Assembly: GCF_016755875.1 (NCBI RefSeq)
Contig: NZ_BNED01000005.1
Location: 2,108,001 to 2,172,000 of the forward strand
Direction of reading: 5' to 3'
Source of the DNA: Streptomyces spororaveus
GTDB lineage: Bacteria > Actinomycetota > Actinomycetes > Streptomycetales > Streptomycetaceae
Length of the DNA stretch: 64,000 nt
The notes below the pieces were generated by a model. That model searched no databases, was not told where the DNA came from, and saw only the letters and a list, made by a program, of their open reading frames with translations. A program made the translations under genes and the position numbers. The first letter of the stretch is position 1. Each line of letters starts with the position of its first letter. Positions 56,847-64,000 of the stretch are shown here, piece by piece.

Positions 56847-57854
56847 GTGACCTACCCGCCTCCGTACCCTTACCCGCCCGCGCCCGCCCCGGACCGGCGG
56901 CGCTGGTGGCAGCACCCGGCGCTGATCATCCCGCTCCTGGTCATCCTGCCGCCCGTCGGCATCGTCCTCGTCTGGACGAGCCGCTGGAAGAGCGCTCCGA
57001 AGATCCTCAGCACCATCGTGGCCGGGGCCTGGATGATCGCCCCGTTCCTGGGTGACCCGCCGGAGAAGACCGGGGCCGACGCCAAGCCGAAGGCCGCGGC
57101 CGTCGCACCGGCCGCCCCGTCGGCGTCGCCGGCGCCCAGCCCCTCCGGGCCCCCCGACTTCGTCGGGAAGAACCTCAAGGACGCCCAGAGCGCGGCACAG
57201 ACAGCCGGGTTCCACTCGATTTCGCACGACGCGGGCCCCGGTGACTCCGGGCAGTGGTCCGACGGCAACTGGAAGGTCTGCTTCCAAGTCCTCGCGGACA
57301 AGCCGGTCGGCAAGCAGCCCACGATCGACTTCGCCGTGACCCGGAACGAGTGGCCGTGCCCGGCCAAGGACGGCGACCCGATCCCGTATCCCAAGATGCC
57401 GAAGGTCGTCGGCCAGGACTACGCGAAGGCGCAGGAGACCCTGAAGCCCCTCGGGCTCCAGAAGATCGAACCGCAGAGCGCCTACACCGACGTCACCCTC
57501 CCGGGAGACCCGGCCAGTTGGACCGTCTGCTTCCAGGAACCGGAAGAGGGCAAGGAGGTCCAGTACCCGAAGACCACGACGGCGTACCTGTCCCTGACCG
57601 CCCCGGGCACCGACTGCCCGGCCGCCAAGTACACCAAGCTGCACCCCGACCCGACCCGGCCGCCGGTCGGCGACGATGACGACAACGACGGCTCCGGGGG
57701 CTCGTCCTCCACCGGCGGCTCCTCCGGCAGCGGCGGCAGCGGCGGCAGCGCAGGCACCATCACTCCCGGCGCCTTCTGCTCGAACTCGGGGTCGACGGGC
57801 GTCAGCCAGAAGGGCGTCGTCTACACCTGCCGGGACAGGCACTGGCGCCGCTGA
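56847..57854 (+). CDS. Membrane-anchored PASTA-like protein
   Basis: 335-residue protein. Seen: Pro/Tyr-rich start, two membrane helices (about 28-47 and 56-72), Ala/Pro/Ser linker, two PASTA-like repeats (PDFVGKNLKDAQSAAQTAGFHSIS and MPKVVGQDYAKAQETLKPLGLQKIE, each followed by a VCFQ strand), an Asp/Gly/Ser linker, and a C-terminal segment with two cysteines (GAFCSNSG, TCRDRHWRR). PASTA repeats bind peptidoglycan in Ser/Thr kinases and penicillin-binding proteins; no kinase domain is present here. GTG start after AGAAGGA. Related C-terminal ends occur in other streptomycete DUF proteins. Confidence 0.8.
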   Translation: MTYPPPYPYPPAPAPDRRRWWQHPALIIPLLVILPPVGIVLVWTSRWKSAPKILSTIVAGAWMIAPFLGDPPEKTGADAKPKAAAVAPAAPSASPAPSPSGPPDFVGKNLKDAQSAAQTAGFHSISHDAGPGDSGQWSDGNWKVCFQVLADKPVGKQPTIDFAVTRNEWPCPAKDGDPIPYPKMPKVVGQDYAKAQETLKPLGLQKIEPQSAYTDVTLPGDPASWTVCFQEPEEGKEVQYPKTTTAYLSLTAPGTDCPAAKYTKLHPDPTRPPVGDDDDNDGSGGSSSTGGSSGSGGSGGSAGTITPGAFCSNSGSTGVSQKGVVYTCRDRHWRR

Positions 57855-57890
57855 AGGACCCTTCGACGCGAGGGCGGCCGGCGGCGGACC

Positions 57891-57931
57891 GCGCCGACCG
57901 GACCGGGGCCCGCCCCCGGTCCGGTCGGCGC
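57891..57931 (+). terminator. Strong terminator after the PASTA-like gene
   Basis: An 18-bp perfect stem (57891-57908 with 57914-57931), loop CCCGC. Confidence 0.88.
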
Positions 57932-58045
57932 CCAGGCGGCGAACCTTTCGTCTCCGTCTCATTTTTCGTCAACACTGGTCGCAGATTCAACCTTCTGGGT
58001 ATCTTGATCGCCGTTCAAGGAGCACTCACGACCCAGGAGTTCCCG

Positions 58046-58573
58046 ATGGCCATGTCGCCCCGCAGCAAGCCGAAGACCATGAGAACGCGCTACAGGGGCG
58101 CCCTCACCGTCATCGCCGCCGTCCTGACGCTCGCCGCCTGCGACCCGGCCACCCCGGCCGGCACCCCGAGCACCAGCGCCGCCGTCACGGCCAGTACGAG
58201 CGCCGGCCCGTCCGCGGTCGCGACCAGCCCGAGTCCGAGTGAGAGCCCCACCCCGAGCGCCGCCCCCACCACGGCCGCGCCGACCCCCGCGGCCACCACC
58301 GAGGCTCCGGCGGCGAAGCCCACCGCGTACGACCCGCCCCCCACCAAGGCCGCTCCCGCTCCGCCGGCTCCCACCCGTACCCGTACGCAGGCACCCGCGC
58401 CCGCGCCCACCAAGGCGGCCACCGACTGCTATCCGCGTTCCAACGCCGGCAACTGCTACAGGGCCGGTCAGATATGCCGGAAGGCGGATGTCGGCAGCTC
58501 CGGGCGGGACGCCAACGGGCGCGCGATCCACTGCCGTCACGACGACAGCGTGGGCCAGCGCTGGGGCTACTGA
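58046..58573 (+). CDS. Small lipoprotein with Cys-rich end domain
   Basis: 175-residue lipoprotein. Seen: lipobox LAACD, a long Ala/Pro/Thr/Ser linker (residues 38-125) that would span the cell wall, and a compact end domain with four cysteines (DCYPRSNAGNCYRAGQIC and AIHCRHDDSVGQRWGY). The end domain recurs in secreted Streptomyces proteins of unknown function. AGGAG six bases before the ATG; upstream in-frame ATG at 58004 is less likely. Convergent with the amidotransferase. Confidence 0.8.
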   Translation: MAMSPRSKPKTMRTRYRGALTVIAAVLTLAACDPATPAGTPSTSAAVTASTSAGPSAVATSPSPSESPTPSAAPTTAAPTPAATTEAPAAKPTAYDPPPTKAAPAPPAPTRTRTQAPAPAPTKAATDCYPRSNAGNCYRAGQICRKADVGSSGRDANGRAIHCRHDDSVGQRWGY

Positions 58574-58583
58574 CCCGTGCCGC

Positions 58584-58612
58584 CCAGGCCCGGGAACCTG
58601 CACCGGGCCTGG
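58584..58612. terminator. Bidirectional hairpin
   Basis: CCAGGCCCGG pairs with CCGGGCCTGG around a nine-base loop, between the convergent lipoprotein and amidotransferase genes. Confidence 0.75.
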
Positions 58613-58622
58613 CCGCCGATTC

Positions 58623-59459
58623 CTACGCGGCCTGCGGAGTGAAGGCGCGCATCTCGTCCCCGTCCGGACCGACGATGCCGAAGGTGCTCTCCGGTACCTC
58701 GTTCCAGGCTCCGGGGAGGTCACCGAGGGGTTCGGACACGACCAGGCGGGTCTCGTCCGAGATCTCCTGGAGGAACTCCATGTCGGGGTGCAGTCGCCGC
58801 AGCGCCTCCACCCGGCTGCTGTAGAACAGCGATCGCGACTCGCCCTGGCTGGAGTAGCGGAAGGCCCAGAGGTGTTCGCCGTCGCTGATGGCGAGCGTCA
58901 TCTGGAGCGGGTACTCCACACCGTGCTCGTGGCCGACGCGCTCCACCACGCCCGCCATCCTGGCCACCGCCCCCGGCGGGTCCCCCTCCAGGCCGAGGGT
59001 GAGCGCCAGGTGGAACATCACCTCGGAGTCCGTCGTCCCCTCGACGTAAGGGAACAGCTCGGGGTCGATGAGCAGGGTGAGGTCCCGCCGCATGCGGTGG
59101 AATTCGGCGATGGACCCGTTGTGCATGAACATCCAGCGGCCGTGCCGGAACGGGTGACAGTTCGTCTGCTGCACCGCCGTACCGGTCGACGCCCGGATGT
59201 GGGCGAAGAACAGCGGGGAGCGGACGTGGTCCGCGATCTCCCGCAGGTTGCGGTTGTTCCAGGCGGGGCCGATGTCCCTGAGGATCGCCGGGCTGCCCGT
59301 GTCCTCCTCCGTGTACCACCCGACGCCGAATCCGTCGCCGTTCGTGGTCTCCACGCCCAGTCTGGAGTGCAGGCTCTGGTCGATCAGCGAGTGGGCCGGT
59401 TTGTAGAGGATGGTTTCGAGCAACTGGGGTGTTCCCGAATACGCGAGCCATCGACACAT
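58623..59459 (-). CDS. Class II glutamine amidotransferase (EgtC/YafJ type)
   Basis: 278-residue Ntn-hydrolase. Seen: catalytic Cys2 at the processed N-terminus (MCRWLAYSG), NGDGFGVGWYT, FFAHIRAST, NCHPFRHGRWMFMHNGSI and GTTDSEVMFHLAL. Members include EgtC of ergothioneine synthesis, but no other egt gene adjoins it, so the function is open; the general annotation is safer. Stands alone. Confidence 0.9.
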   Translation of the reverse strand: MCRWLAYSGTPQLLETILYKPAHSLIDQSLHSRLGVETTNGDGFGVGWYTEEDTGSPAILRDIGPAWNNRNLREIADHVRSPLFFAHIRASTGTAVQQTNCHPFRHGRWMFMHNGSIAEFHRMRRDLTLLIDPELFPYVEGTTDSEVMFHLALTLGLEGDPPGAVARMAGVVERVGHEHGVEYPLQMTLAISDGEHLWAFRYSSQGESRSLFYSSRVEALRRLHPDMEFLQEISDETRLVVSEPLGDLPGAWNEVPESTFGIVGPDGDEMRAFTPQAA

Positions 59460-59639
59460 GAGCGATCACCTCGGGGTGCAACACGCACGGTAGCCCTATC
59501 CATTGTGGCTTCACCCTTGGGTGATCGCCACGCCAGCGGACCCTGATCAGGCTACTGTTCGACGCGTGGGGCCTTTGTCCTCGCCGGTGGGGGCGCGGGC
59601 GAGGCGGAATCGGGCTCCCGTAGGACGAAGGGGGCGGCC

Positions 59640-61145
59640 ATGGCGGTCGGATCGAACTCGGGCACGGACACCGGAACAGGCACAGGCGCAGGCACAGGCA
59701 CGGACGCGGAGGGCGATCCGGGGATTCCGGGACTCGCGGGGGTACCGCTGCTCGGATCGCTGTTCGATCTGAGGTCCGACTCCCTCGGCACCTATCTGCG
59801 GGCCCGGCGGCAGCACGGTGACACGGTGCGGATCACCGCCGGTCCGCCCGGGATGCGCGCCGAGTTGTACTGCGTCTTCTCCCCCGAGGGCGCGCAGCAG
59901 GTACTCGCCTCCGACGCGGCGCGCTTCCGCAAGGACAACCACTTCTACCAGGAGGTCCGGGACTCCTTCGGCAACGGGCTGCTGACCAGTCAGGACGAGG
60001 ACTACCTGCGCCAGCGCCGGCTCGTGCAGCCGCTGTTCACCCGCCGCCGCGTGGACGGTTACGCCGATGCGATAGCCGCCGAGACCCGGTCCGTCGTCGA
60101 CTCCTGGGGCGGGGCTCCCGACGGCGTCGTCGACGTCTCCGACGAGATGACCCACCTCGCCCTGCGAGCCGTCACCCGCATCCTGTTCGGCACCGACGGC
60201 GACGCCGCCGCCGACGTCATGGCCAAATGCGTTCCCGTCATCACCGAATACGTGCTGCGCCGCGGCTACTCCCCCGCCAACATCCCGCGCCACTGGCCCA
60301 CTCCCGGCAACCGGCGGGCGGCCGCCGCGATGGACAAGCTCTACGGGGTGTGCGACGAGATCATCGCGGAACGCCGGGGCGGCGCCGCCCCGAGCACCGG
60401 CGGGGCCGTCGACGAGGCTGCCGCCGGGGGCACCGGCGCCGGTGAGACCGCCGGTGAGGCCGCCGTCGAGGACCTGCTGACGCTGCTCGCCGCCGCCAGG
60501 AGTTCGGACGACGGGGAGTTCGACGCCTCCGAGCTGCGCGACCAGGTGCTGATCTTCCTGCTCGCCGGGCACGAGACGACCGCCACCTCCCTCTGCTTCG
60601 CCCTGCACCTGCTGGCCCTCCACCCCGAGCAGCAGGACCGGGCCCGCGCGGAGGTCTCCCGCGTCCTGGGCGACCGTACGCCCGGGGCGGCCGACCTGGA
60701 GCGGTTCCCCTACCTCACCCAGGTCCTCAAGGAGGCCATGCGGCTGTATCCGCCCGCTCCGGTCATCGGCCGCAAGTCCGTCGCCGCCACCCGGATCGGG
60801 GAGTACACGATCCCCGCGGGCGCGGACGTGATCGTGGCGCCGTGGGTGACGCACCGCGACCCCGCGTACTGGCCGGACCCGGACCGCTTCGACCCCGAGC
60901 GCTTCACGCCCGAGGCGGAGGCGGCACGGCCGCGCTACGCGTGGTTCCCGTTCGGCGGGGGTCCGCGCGCCTGCATCGGGCAGCACTTCTCGATGCTGGA
61001 GTCGGTGATCGCGCTGGCCATGATGCTGCGGGCCTACGAGTTCGAGGCCGTGGACACCGGGATACCGGTGAGCGCCGGAGTCACCCTGCGGACGACCGGC
61101 CCGGCGCGCTGCCGGATCCGCCGCCCGGACGGGTGGCGGGCGTAG
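59640..61145 (+). CDS. Cytochrome P450 (long type)
   Basis: 501-residue P450, longer than most bacterial ones. Seen: I-helix LAGHETTATSL with the normal acid, ExxR in EAMRLYPPAPVIGRKS, PERF region (DRFDPERFTPEAE) and heme loop FPFGGGPRACIGQHFS (C445). These motifs resemble the CYP102/CYP4-like clan rather than the camphor-type P450s. Residues 8-25 are a Thr/Gly repeat tail encoded by GGCACA-like hexamers, and a variable Ala/Gly-rich insert lies near residues 246-275. No ferredoxin gene next to it. Confidence 0.93.
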   Translation: MAVGSNSGTDTGTGTGAGTGTDAEGDPGIPGLAGVPLLGSLFDLRSDSLGTYLRARRQHGDTVRITAGPPGMRAELYCVFSPEGAQQVLASDAARFRKDNHFYQEVRDSFGNGLLTSQDEDYLRQRRLVQPLFTRRRVDGYADAIAAETRSVVDSWGGAPDGVVDVSDEMTHLALRAVTRILFGTDGDAAADVMAKCVPVITEYVLRRGYSPANIPRHWPTPGNRRAAAAMDKLYGVCDEIIAERRGGAAPSTGGAVDEAAAGGTGAGETAGEAAVEDLLTLLAAARSSDDGEFDASELRDQVLIFLLAGHETTATSLCFALHLLALHPEQQDRARAEVSRVLGDRTPGAADLERFPYLTQVLKEAMRLYPPAPVIGRKSVAATRIGEYTIPAGADVIVAPWVTHRDPAYWPDPDRFDPERFTPEAEAARPRYAWFPFGGGPRACIGQHFSMLESVIALAMMLRAYEFEAVDTGIPVSAGVTLRTTGPARCRIRRPDGWRA

Positions 61146-61211
61146 CGGCCCGATCGCCGCGCTGCGGCCGTTTATCGAGGTGCGCGCAGGTCAGGGCGGG
61201 TCGTAGGGTCG

Positions 61212-61730
61212 ATGCCCGTGGAACCACTCACCGAGAAACAGATCCGCTCGTCCTTCGTGAACTGCACCAAGGGCGAGGCGGCGCGGCTTCGGCTGCCGCT
61301 CGACTTCCTCGAACTGCCCTGGAATGACCTGGACTTCCTGGGGTGGGTGGACCCGGGGGCGCCCCTGCGGGCCCATCTCGTACTGCCCCGGGAGGACGGT
61401 GACGGCCCGTTGGGCATCTCGCTGCGCGTCCCGGCCGTCGGCCGCACCAGCGTGGTGAAGTCCAGCCTGTGCCAGATCTGCCTGACGGGCCACGCCTCTT
61501 CCGGGGTCACCCTGCTCGCCGCCCCGCTGGCGGGTGCCCGCGGCCGTGAGGGCAACACGGTCGGCACGTACATCTGCGCCGACCTCGCCTGCCCCTTGTA
61601 CGTACGCGGCAAGCGCCTGCCGAAGCTGCGCGCCGGGCGGTACGAGGAGTCCCTGACGCTGGACGAGCGGCTCGCCCGGATGTCCGACAACCTGAACGCC
61701 TTCGCGGCCCGCGTCACCGCGGCGGCGTAG
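61212..61730 (+). CDS. FBP-type treble-clef zinc-finger protein
   Basis: 172-residue protein similar to the C-terminal domain of fusidic-acid-resistance-type EF-G-binding proteins (FBP). Seen: the start PLTEKQIRSSFVNCTKGEAARLRLP, zinc cysteines in CQICL and CADLAC, and YVRGKRLPKLRAG. FusB-type proteins release stalled EF-G from ribosomes; the actinobacterial stand-alone form is untested. Sits 66 bases after the P450 in the same direction. Confidence 0.85.
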   Translation: MPVEPLTEKQIRSSFVNCTKGEAARLRLPLDFLELPWNDLDFLGWVDPGAPLRAHLVLPREDGDGPLGISLRVPAVGRTSVVKSSLCQICLTGHASSGVTLLAAPLAGARGREGNTVGTYICADLACPLYVRGKRLPKLRAGRYEESLTLDERLARMSDNLNAFAARVTAAA

Positions 61731-61744
61731 GGAGCCCTTCGCGC

Positions 61745-63298
61745 TCACGTCCTGTCGGCCGCCGGCTTGTGGTTGCCCTGCAGGCGGGCGAGGTCCGAGG
61801 GTCGGACCTGGATGACGAAGAGCGCGATCAGTGCTCCGACCAGGGTGAACAGGGACGCCACGACGAAGGCCGCGCTGATGCCCGAGGTGAGGACCTGGTC
61901 TCCCCACGGTTTCGGGAGCTGCCCGGTGCGCTGGAAGAAGGCCTTCTGCACCGGGCCGGCGGTGCTGAGGAATTCCGGTATCTGCTGCTTGGCCTCGTTG
62001 CGGCTCGCCGTGCCGTAGACGGTCACCAGGATCGACAGGCCCAGCGAGCCGCCCACCTGCTGCATCGTGTTCAGCAGGCCGGAGGCGGCGCCCGACTCCC
62101 GGTCGGTGACGTTGGACAGGGCCATCAGCGTCAGCGAGACGAACTGCAGGCCCATGCCGAGGGCGAAGAGCAGCATCGGACCCAGGATGCTGCCGAGGTA
62201 CGTCGAATCGACGTCGGTCTGCGTCAGCCAGGCGAGGCCGGCCGCCGAGGACAGCGCGCCGGTGACCATGAAGGGCTTGGGGCCGAACTTCGGCAGCAGT
62301 CTCGCGGTGATCGCGGCGCCGACCGCGATCACGGCGCTGACCGGCAGGAAGGCGAGGCCGGCCTGGATCGGGCTGAAGCCCAGCACGATCTGCACGAAGA
62401 GGGTCAGGAAGAAGAACATGCCGAAGATCGCGCAGGCGAGCATGAGCATGATGCCGTAGGTCCCGGCCCGGTTGCGGTCGGCGAACATGTGCAGCGGGGT
62501 GATCGGTTGCGGCGAGCGCCGTTCGTTGAGGATGAAGAGGGTCAGCAGGACCACGGCGGCGCCGAAGGAGCCGAGGGTGACCGGGTCGCGCCAGCCCTCC
62601 TGGGACGCCCGGATGAAGCCGTAGACGAGCGAGACCATGCCGAGGGTGGACAGCAGCGCGCCCGCGAAGTCGAAGTGTCCCGGGTGGCGTTCGGACTCGC
62701 GCAGGACCTTGGCGGCCAGCACCGCGATCACGATGGCGATGGGGACGTTGACGAAGAGCACCCAGCGCCAGTCGAGCCATTCGACGAGGATGCCGCCCGC
62801 GAGGAGGCCGATCGCGCCGCCGGCGGCCGAGACTCCGGCGAACACGCCGAAGGCCCGGTTGCGGGCCGGGCCTTCGCGGAAGGTGGTGGTGATCAGGGCG
62901 AGGGAGGTGGGCGAGGCGATGGCGCCGCCGACGCCCTGGAGGGCCCGTGCGGCCATCAGCTGGCCCTCGTTCTGGGCGAGTCCGCCGAGGAGCGAGGCCA
63001 GTCCGAAGAGCAGGACGCCGAAGATGAAGACGCGTTTGCGGCCGAGGATGTCGCCGGTGCGGCCGCCGAGGAGCAGCAGTCCGCCGAAGGCGAGGGTGTA
63101 GGCGTTGACGACCCAGGAAAGGCTCTCGGTCGAGAAGTTGAGAGCGGTCTGGATGTGCGGCAGCGCGATGTTCACGATCGTGATGTCGAGAACCACCATG
63201 AGTTGGCAGGAGGCGATGACGAACAGGGCGAGTCCGCTGCCGCTTCCCTGGACCTTGCCTTCGGTCCCGCTGTTGCTCGGCGATGCGTTCGGATCCAC
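61745..63298 (-). CDS. EmrB/QacA-type 14-TM MFS exporter
   Basis: 517-residue drug:proton antiporter. Seen: VVLDITIVNIALPHIQ (motif D1 in TM1), GGRTGDILGRKRVF (motif A), RALQGVGGAIASPTSLAL (motif B), GGAIGLLAGGILVEWLDWRWVLFVNVPIA (motif C), 14 hydrophobic segments and a long C-terminal half loop. Substrates unreadable. GTG start with AAAGG close upstream. Divergent from the peptidase; the operator-like repeat between them may regulate both. No TetR or MarR gene adjoins within the window. Confidence 0.93.
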   Translation of the reverse strand: MDPNASPSNSGTEGKVQGSGSGLALFVIASCQLMVVLDITIVNIALPHIQTALNFSTESLSWVVNAYTLAFGGLLLLGGRTGDILGRKRVFIFGVLLFGLASLLGGLAQNEGQLMAARALQGVGGAIASPTSLALITTTFREGPARNRAFGVFAGVSAAGGAIGLLAGGILVEWLDWRWVLFVNVPIAIVIAVLAAKVLRESERHPGHFDFAGALLSTLGMVSLVYGFIRASQEGWRDPVTLGSFGAAVVLLTLFILNERRSPQPITPLHMFADRNRAGTYGIMLMLACAIFGMFFFLTLFVQIVLGFSPIQAGLAFLPVSAVIAVGAAITARLLPKFGPKPFMVTGALSSAAGLAWLTQTDVDSTYLGSILGPMLLFALGMGLQFVSLTLMALSNVTDRESGAASGLLNTMQQVGGSLGLSILVTVYGTASRNEAKQQIPEFLSTAGPVQKAFFQRTGQLPKPWGDQVLTSGISAAFVVASLFTLVGALIALFVIQVRPSDLARLQGNHKPAADRT

Positions 63299-63353
63299 CT
63301 TTTCGACGCTAAGCCCGCGCCTCTGGGGTCACCACTCGAACAGCCTAGTATCG

Positions 63354-63372
63354 GTGACATTTCACATGTCAC
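63354..63372. promoter_or_regulatory. Inverted repeat in the exporter/peptidase promoter
   Basis: GTGACAT-TTCAC-ATGTCAC, arms of seven bases, in an AT-rich 83-base gap; a -10-like TAGTAT is at 63346-63351, so bound protein would block the peptidase promoter. Confidence 0.55.
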
Positions 63373-63381
63373 ACTACGATC

Positions 63382-64000
63382 ATGGATGACTTCCTCAGGC
63401 TCTCCGCGAGCACGGCCCGCTTCACCTACGGCGCCCCGCGCGCCTTCTCCTTCGGGGACGACGGCCGGCTGCTCTGGTTCCTCCGGTCGACCGGCCCCAC
63501 CGACGCCTTCGACTCGCTGTGGGTGCTCGACACCACGACCGGCGCCGAGACGCGGCTCGCCGATCCCCGCGCACTGTGCCCCGAGCCCGGCCCGCTCCCC
63601 GAGGCCGAGCGCCGGCTGCGCGAGCGCAGCCGCCTCGTCGCCGCCGGAATCGGCTCGTACGCCCTCTCCGGCGACGGCCTGCACGCCGTGTTCGCGCTGT
63701 ACGGGCGGCTCTTCCGGGTCGCCGCGGGCGGAGCCGGGGCGCCCGAGGAGATCCCGGCCGCCGGACCGGCGCTGGACCCACGGCCGAACGCCGACGGCTC
63801 GCGCACCGCGTACGTCGCCGACGACGTCCTCCACATCGCCCCGGGCGGCCGGATCAGCCCCGACGACGGAGCCCGCTGGGGCCTCGCCGAATTCGCCGCC
63901 GCCGAGGAGCTGGACCGGCACCGCGGCCACTGGTGGTCCCCGGACGGGGTCACCCTGCTGGCCGCCCGCGTCGACGAGTCGGCCCTCCAGCGGCGCTGGT
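63382..64000 (+). CDS. S9 prolyl oligopeptidase family peptidase, N-terminal part
   Basis: First 206 residues of a protein cut by the window end. Seen: a cytoplasmic start MDDFLRLSASTARFTYGAPRAFSF, blade motifs SLWVLDTTTGAETRLAD and LFRVAAGG, and EFAAAEELDRHRGHWWSPDG, the block characteristic of the propeller domain of dipeptidyl-peptidase-IV-like enzymes. The catalytic hydrolase domain is outside the window. No clear ribosome-binding site precedes the ATG. Confidence 0.85.
   Translation, partial: MDDFLRLSASTARFTYGAPRAFSFGDDGRLLWFLRSTGPTDAFDSLWVLDTTTGAETRLADPRALCPEPGPLPEAERRLRERSRLVAAGIGSYALSGDGLHAVFALYGRLFRVAAGGAGAPEEIPAAGPALDPRPNADGSRTAYVADDVLHIAPGGRISPDDGARWGLAEFAAAEELDRHRGHWWSPDGVTLLAARVDESALQRRW

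Overview
The window is chromosomal DNA of a high-GC actinomycete, almost certainly a Streptomyces. Codon third positions are overwhelmingly G or C, many starts are GTG, and the gene set is typical of the genus: twin-arginine secreted enzymes, lipoproteins, two P450s, the coproporphyrin-type heme genes hemG-hemQ-hemE, ngcEFG with a DasR-like site, xylFGH beside a Rok7B7-like regulator, acnA and an HTH-MurA fusion. From memory the gene order from about 15.5 to 56 kb resembles the S. coelicolor SCO60xx-SCO599x region. I see no insertion sequence, prophage, CRISPR array, rRNA or tRNA gene.

Layout. 0-9.2 kb: a cut P450, a secreted protein coupled to a PhoX-type phosphatase, a polyphosphate kinase 2, a lipoprotein deacetylase, and a three-gene unit of secreted discoidin-metallophosphatase, MFS carrier and anchored beta-propeller. 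9.2-15.4 kb: an ABC-ATPase relic, an AIM24 protein, a Pth2-type hydrolase, then the most interesting locus, an MNIO (DUF692) oxidase fused to an HvfC/BufC-like domain and coupled to a membrane protein with a Gly/Ser/Cys repeat tail, followed by a secreted alpha/beta hydrolase. 15.5-21.4 kb: hemQ, hemG and hemE interleaved with a DUF4349 lipoprotein and a CoA-disulfide-reductase-like flavoprotein. 21.5-30.6 kb: DUF3000, a response regulator, RNase D, a large hydrolase, fadA-fadB and an LCP ligase.

30.7-39.2 kb, all on the minus strand: an amino-acid permease, dxs, xylFGH and its ROK regulator. 39.2-43.6 kb: a long leader with a small proline-containing ORF before an MgtA-type magnesium ATPase, then an unknown membrane protein. 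43.6-50 kb: ngcEFG, with a dre-like site upstream and no ATPase of its own, and acnA, whose upstream region carries an 18-bp palindrome and an iron-box-like sequence. 50-56.3 kb: LacI regulator/amidohydrolase and haloalkane dehalogenase/MarR divergent pairs, each with a candidate operator, then the HTH-MurA fusion. 56.4-64 kb: a DUF6087-like remnant, a PASTA-like membrane protein, a lipoprotein, a class II glutamine amidotransferase, a second P450, an FBP zinc-finger protein, a 14-TM drug exporter and the start of an S9 peptidase.

Working together: the heme genes form the late coproporphyrin branch; the sugar loci pair uptake with ROK/DasR control; phosphate enzymes (PhoX-type, PPK2, metallophosphatase) cluster in the first 7 kb; and the MNIO/Cys-tail pair looks like a self-contained, poorly described post-translational modification system. 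Promoter calls are tentative; hairpins were paired by eye.
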